Positions 62,269 to 64,000 of a DNA stretch of 64,000 nucleotides are shown here, piece after piece. Under the pieces are notes generated by a model, which did not search any database, was not told where the DNA came from, and worked only from the letters and a program-made list of their open reading frames with translations. The position numbers and the translations under genes are program-made. Source of the DNA: Scytalidium lignicola. Lineage: Eukaryota; Ascomycota; Leotiomycetes. Location of the stretch: the NCBI GenBank assembly GCA_002812745.2, contig NCSJ02000080.1, positions 62,001 to 126,000 on the forward strand. Direction: 5' to 3'. Positions within the stretch are counted from its first letter, which is position 1. The number at the start of each line of letters is the position of its first letter.

Positions 62269-63725
62269 CCACAGCTCCCCGTCGCTTATGGCGTTGGGAA
62301 GGAACTGAGCATCACTCTATGACAAACCGGCTCTAGCGCGCATTTGAGCATTCTATTTTCTTCTGTATGTATTGGTAATTTAGGATTTTCTTTCTTTCTT
62401 TAGGGACAAGGGAAGGGAAAAGAAGAACATTTAGAAACGAGCTCGTTCTTCAGGTCATGTCCTCAGCAGAGGACGAGGAAACGAAATGCCGGAAATGACT
62501 ATGCAGACACGTAGCATCCAATGAGTATTATGAAACTCCCCTTTTCATATTTTATAATTAGAAAGTGACTGCTCTATTTTTTGGAATAGTTTATACGAGG
62601 GGCTTCATATTAATTAGTGAATTTTGTGCCTTGTCTTTCTTTTCTTCATCTAACGTGGGGTCCAGAAACGCATATCCCATCATTGTTGTCTATCAATGCG
62701 ATGTTTCCCAGTTGGTAGTTAACCTTAACTTAGCTGGCGTGAGGAGGGAAACATTGTAATAGTTGAGGAATTAATCCTATTCGCAGACACCGATACCGAG
62801 GCCTCTAAACCCCCCTCCCCTAGTCGTGGTGGCTAGGTCTAGATCTAGCGAAAGCAGCAATGGCGCGTGCCCAACATTGCCCACATGATCTACCCTTAAT
62901 GAACCTGATTAACCCCGCTTTGATGAAAAGGTTCTAGGTGGGCATCTATCCACGTCATGGGGAATGAGTTGAACAAAAGCGCATAAGCACAAAAAAACAG
63001 GGTAGAGAAAACAAAAAGCGGAAATTTAAAAAAAAAATTTGGACAAATCTCATCATTTTTTGCATTTTAATTACTGGGATTACTTGTATGGTATGATATG
63101 ATCGTTATATTAAGGCTGCATATACAAAGCCGCATATCATGTATGGAGTTACTGTACCAGCTCCCTTTCGTACTTGCAAGAGCCCCCAATCCCGGTGCGG
63201 CGGGGGCTGGGAAAAGCTATCGATTGACCTTTTTTTTTTTGTACGGTAGATCCGGGGTAAGAAGTAAAGGGCTGGATTGATTCGTCCGTCTGACCNTTTT
63301 TTTTAGTCGTCCTCGGCCGTACTTTTTTCTCGTGGAATCAATCATGTGCTGTGATTTGACATGTCCTCCGCCTTTTGCCTCTTCTCTCTCTCTCTTTCTC
63401 TCTGTGCCTTGGTTTTTGCTTTTAAAATATTCAATCTTAAATCGATTGCTGTTTTTTTATTTTATAAATATTGCTATCTTGAATTATTGATTCTTGTTTG
63501 ATCTTATTCTTTGTCTTTTCATTTGATAGGCTTTTAAAGGCTCGAGATTGAGAGCACCTCGTTTCACATCCGGCCTCAAAAGTCGGCCAGTTCGGCTTCT
63601 AGACGCCCACGTGGAGACTTGAGAAAATATATATTAATTTTTTCTTTCTCCAGAAGTTACGATTTTATGTTTAAATATACCTAGTCATTTCTTGGTTCGC
63701 AGAACCAGAAGAGAAGGTGGGGGAA
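62269..63725. other. intergenic, no gene seen; one N at 63296
   Basis: This contains the 3' region of TPS3 and the promoter of the CAP-protein gene. Homopolymer and CT tracts are common after 62950. No supported gene is present. Confidence 0.5.
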
Positions 63726-64000
63726 ATGCGTGTCTACATATTATCCCTCTTCCTCCTCTCCACAAGTCGCTTTGCAGCGGCCGCGAGCACTACCATTATC
63801 ACCGAAACCGTCACTGGGTCACAACCACAGCCTACATCTACAAGTTTCACGGATGCTACTACATTTAGGAATGATATCCTAACGGCGCATAACTTTTATC
63901 GGAGGGAGCATAATGCGTCGGCTTTGGTGTGGAATACTACGTCCGCGAGATTCGGGGCCAATTACGCTGAGGGATGCTTGTTTAAACATAGTGTAAGTAT
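63726..64000 (+). CDS. secreted CAP-domain (PR-1-like/SCP) protein, partial
   Basis: Exon 1 (63726-63992, 89 codons) ends in a GTAAGT donor, and the gene continues beyond the right edge. Residues 1-20 form a signal peptide. After a Thr/Ser-rich linker the CAP domain starts with FRNDILTAHNFYRREHNASAL and VWNTTSARFGANYAEGC, including the conserved AHN and REH region. CAP proteins bind sterols or lipids in fungi (Pry-type) or act outside the cell. The remaining CAP motifs lie outside the window. Confidence 0.85.
   Translation, partial: MRVYILSLFLLSTSRFAAAASTTIITETVTGSQPQPTSTSFTDATTFRNDILTAHNFYRREHNASALVWNTTSARFGANYAEGCLFKHSVS

Overview
The window is nuclear DNA of a filamentous ascomycete (Pezizomycotina). 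Most genes are split by short GT...AG introns of about 45-110 bp with CTAAC/CTGAC-like branch points, and the gene set is typically fungal: Zn(II)2Cys6 factor, 2EXR protein, CFEM-like membrane protein, ARO3-type DAHP synthase, TPS3, DAL5-like permease, UstYa-type proteins. The class cannot be fixed from sequence alone; Leotiomycetes is only a guess. Nine single Ns, most of them at the edge of a homopolymer run, point to a pyrosequencing-style assembly in which homopolymer lengths are unsure. This matters for two reading frames (acyltransferase and MBD4-like glycosylase).

Left part (1-16.9 kb): an FMO cut by the window edge, an MFS anion:cation symporter, a CFEM-like single-pass membrane protein, a 2EXR protein, then a minus-strand run of housekeeping genes: MBD4-like DNA glycosylase (frame broken once), cytochrome c1 and ARO3-type DAHP synthase.

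Middle accessory block (about 17-29 kb): sparse, AT-rich DNA between two conserved metabolic genes (ARO3 and the glycogen debranching enzyme). It holds a 159-bp MITE-like element, an acyltransferase-3 membrane protein, two UstYa/DUF3328 proteins, two smaller membrane-anchored proteins with the same paired HxxHC architecture, and, between those last two, a tiny gene for a secreted peptide of about 44 residues ending in a Cys-rich tail. UstYa-type proteins are the oxidative cyclases of fungal RiPPs (ustiloxin, phomopsin, asperipin, cyclochlorotine-type pathways), so this block is read as a candidate undescribed dikaritin-like RiPP locus. That is inference; the best evidence is the four HxxHC proteins flanking a secreted-peptide gene.

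Right part (29-64 kb): core genes. These are glycogen debranching enzyme, branched-chain aminotransferase, Erv2-type sulfhydryl oxidase, proteasome beta-1 (PRE3), PHO80/PREG-like cyclin, a BTB protein, the F1-ATPase chaperone ATP11, a peroxisomal 4-coumarate-CoA-ligase-like enzyme, a Zn2Cys6 factor, the spliceosomal-type WD40-cyclophilin PPWD1/Cyp15, the AAA+ ATPase Pch2/TRIP13, the trehalose-synthase regulatory subunit TPS3, and the first exon of a secreted CAP (PR-1-like) protein cut by the right edge.

All exon boundaries come from reading splice sites and conserved protein motifs by eye; no transcript data or database search was available.
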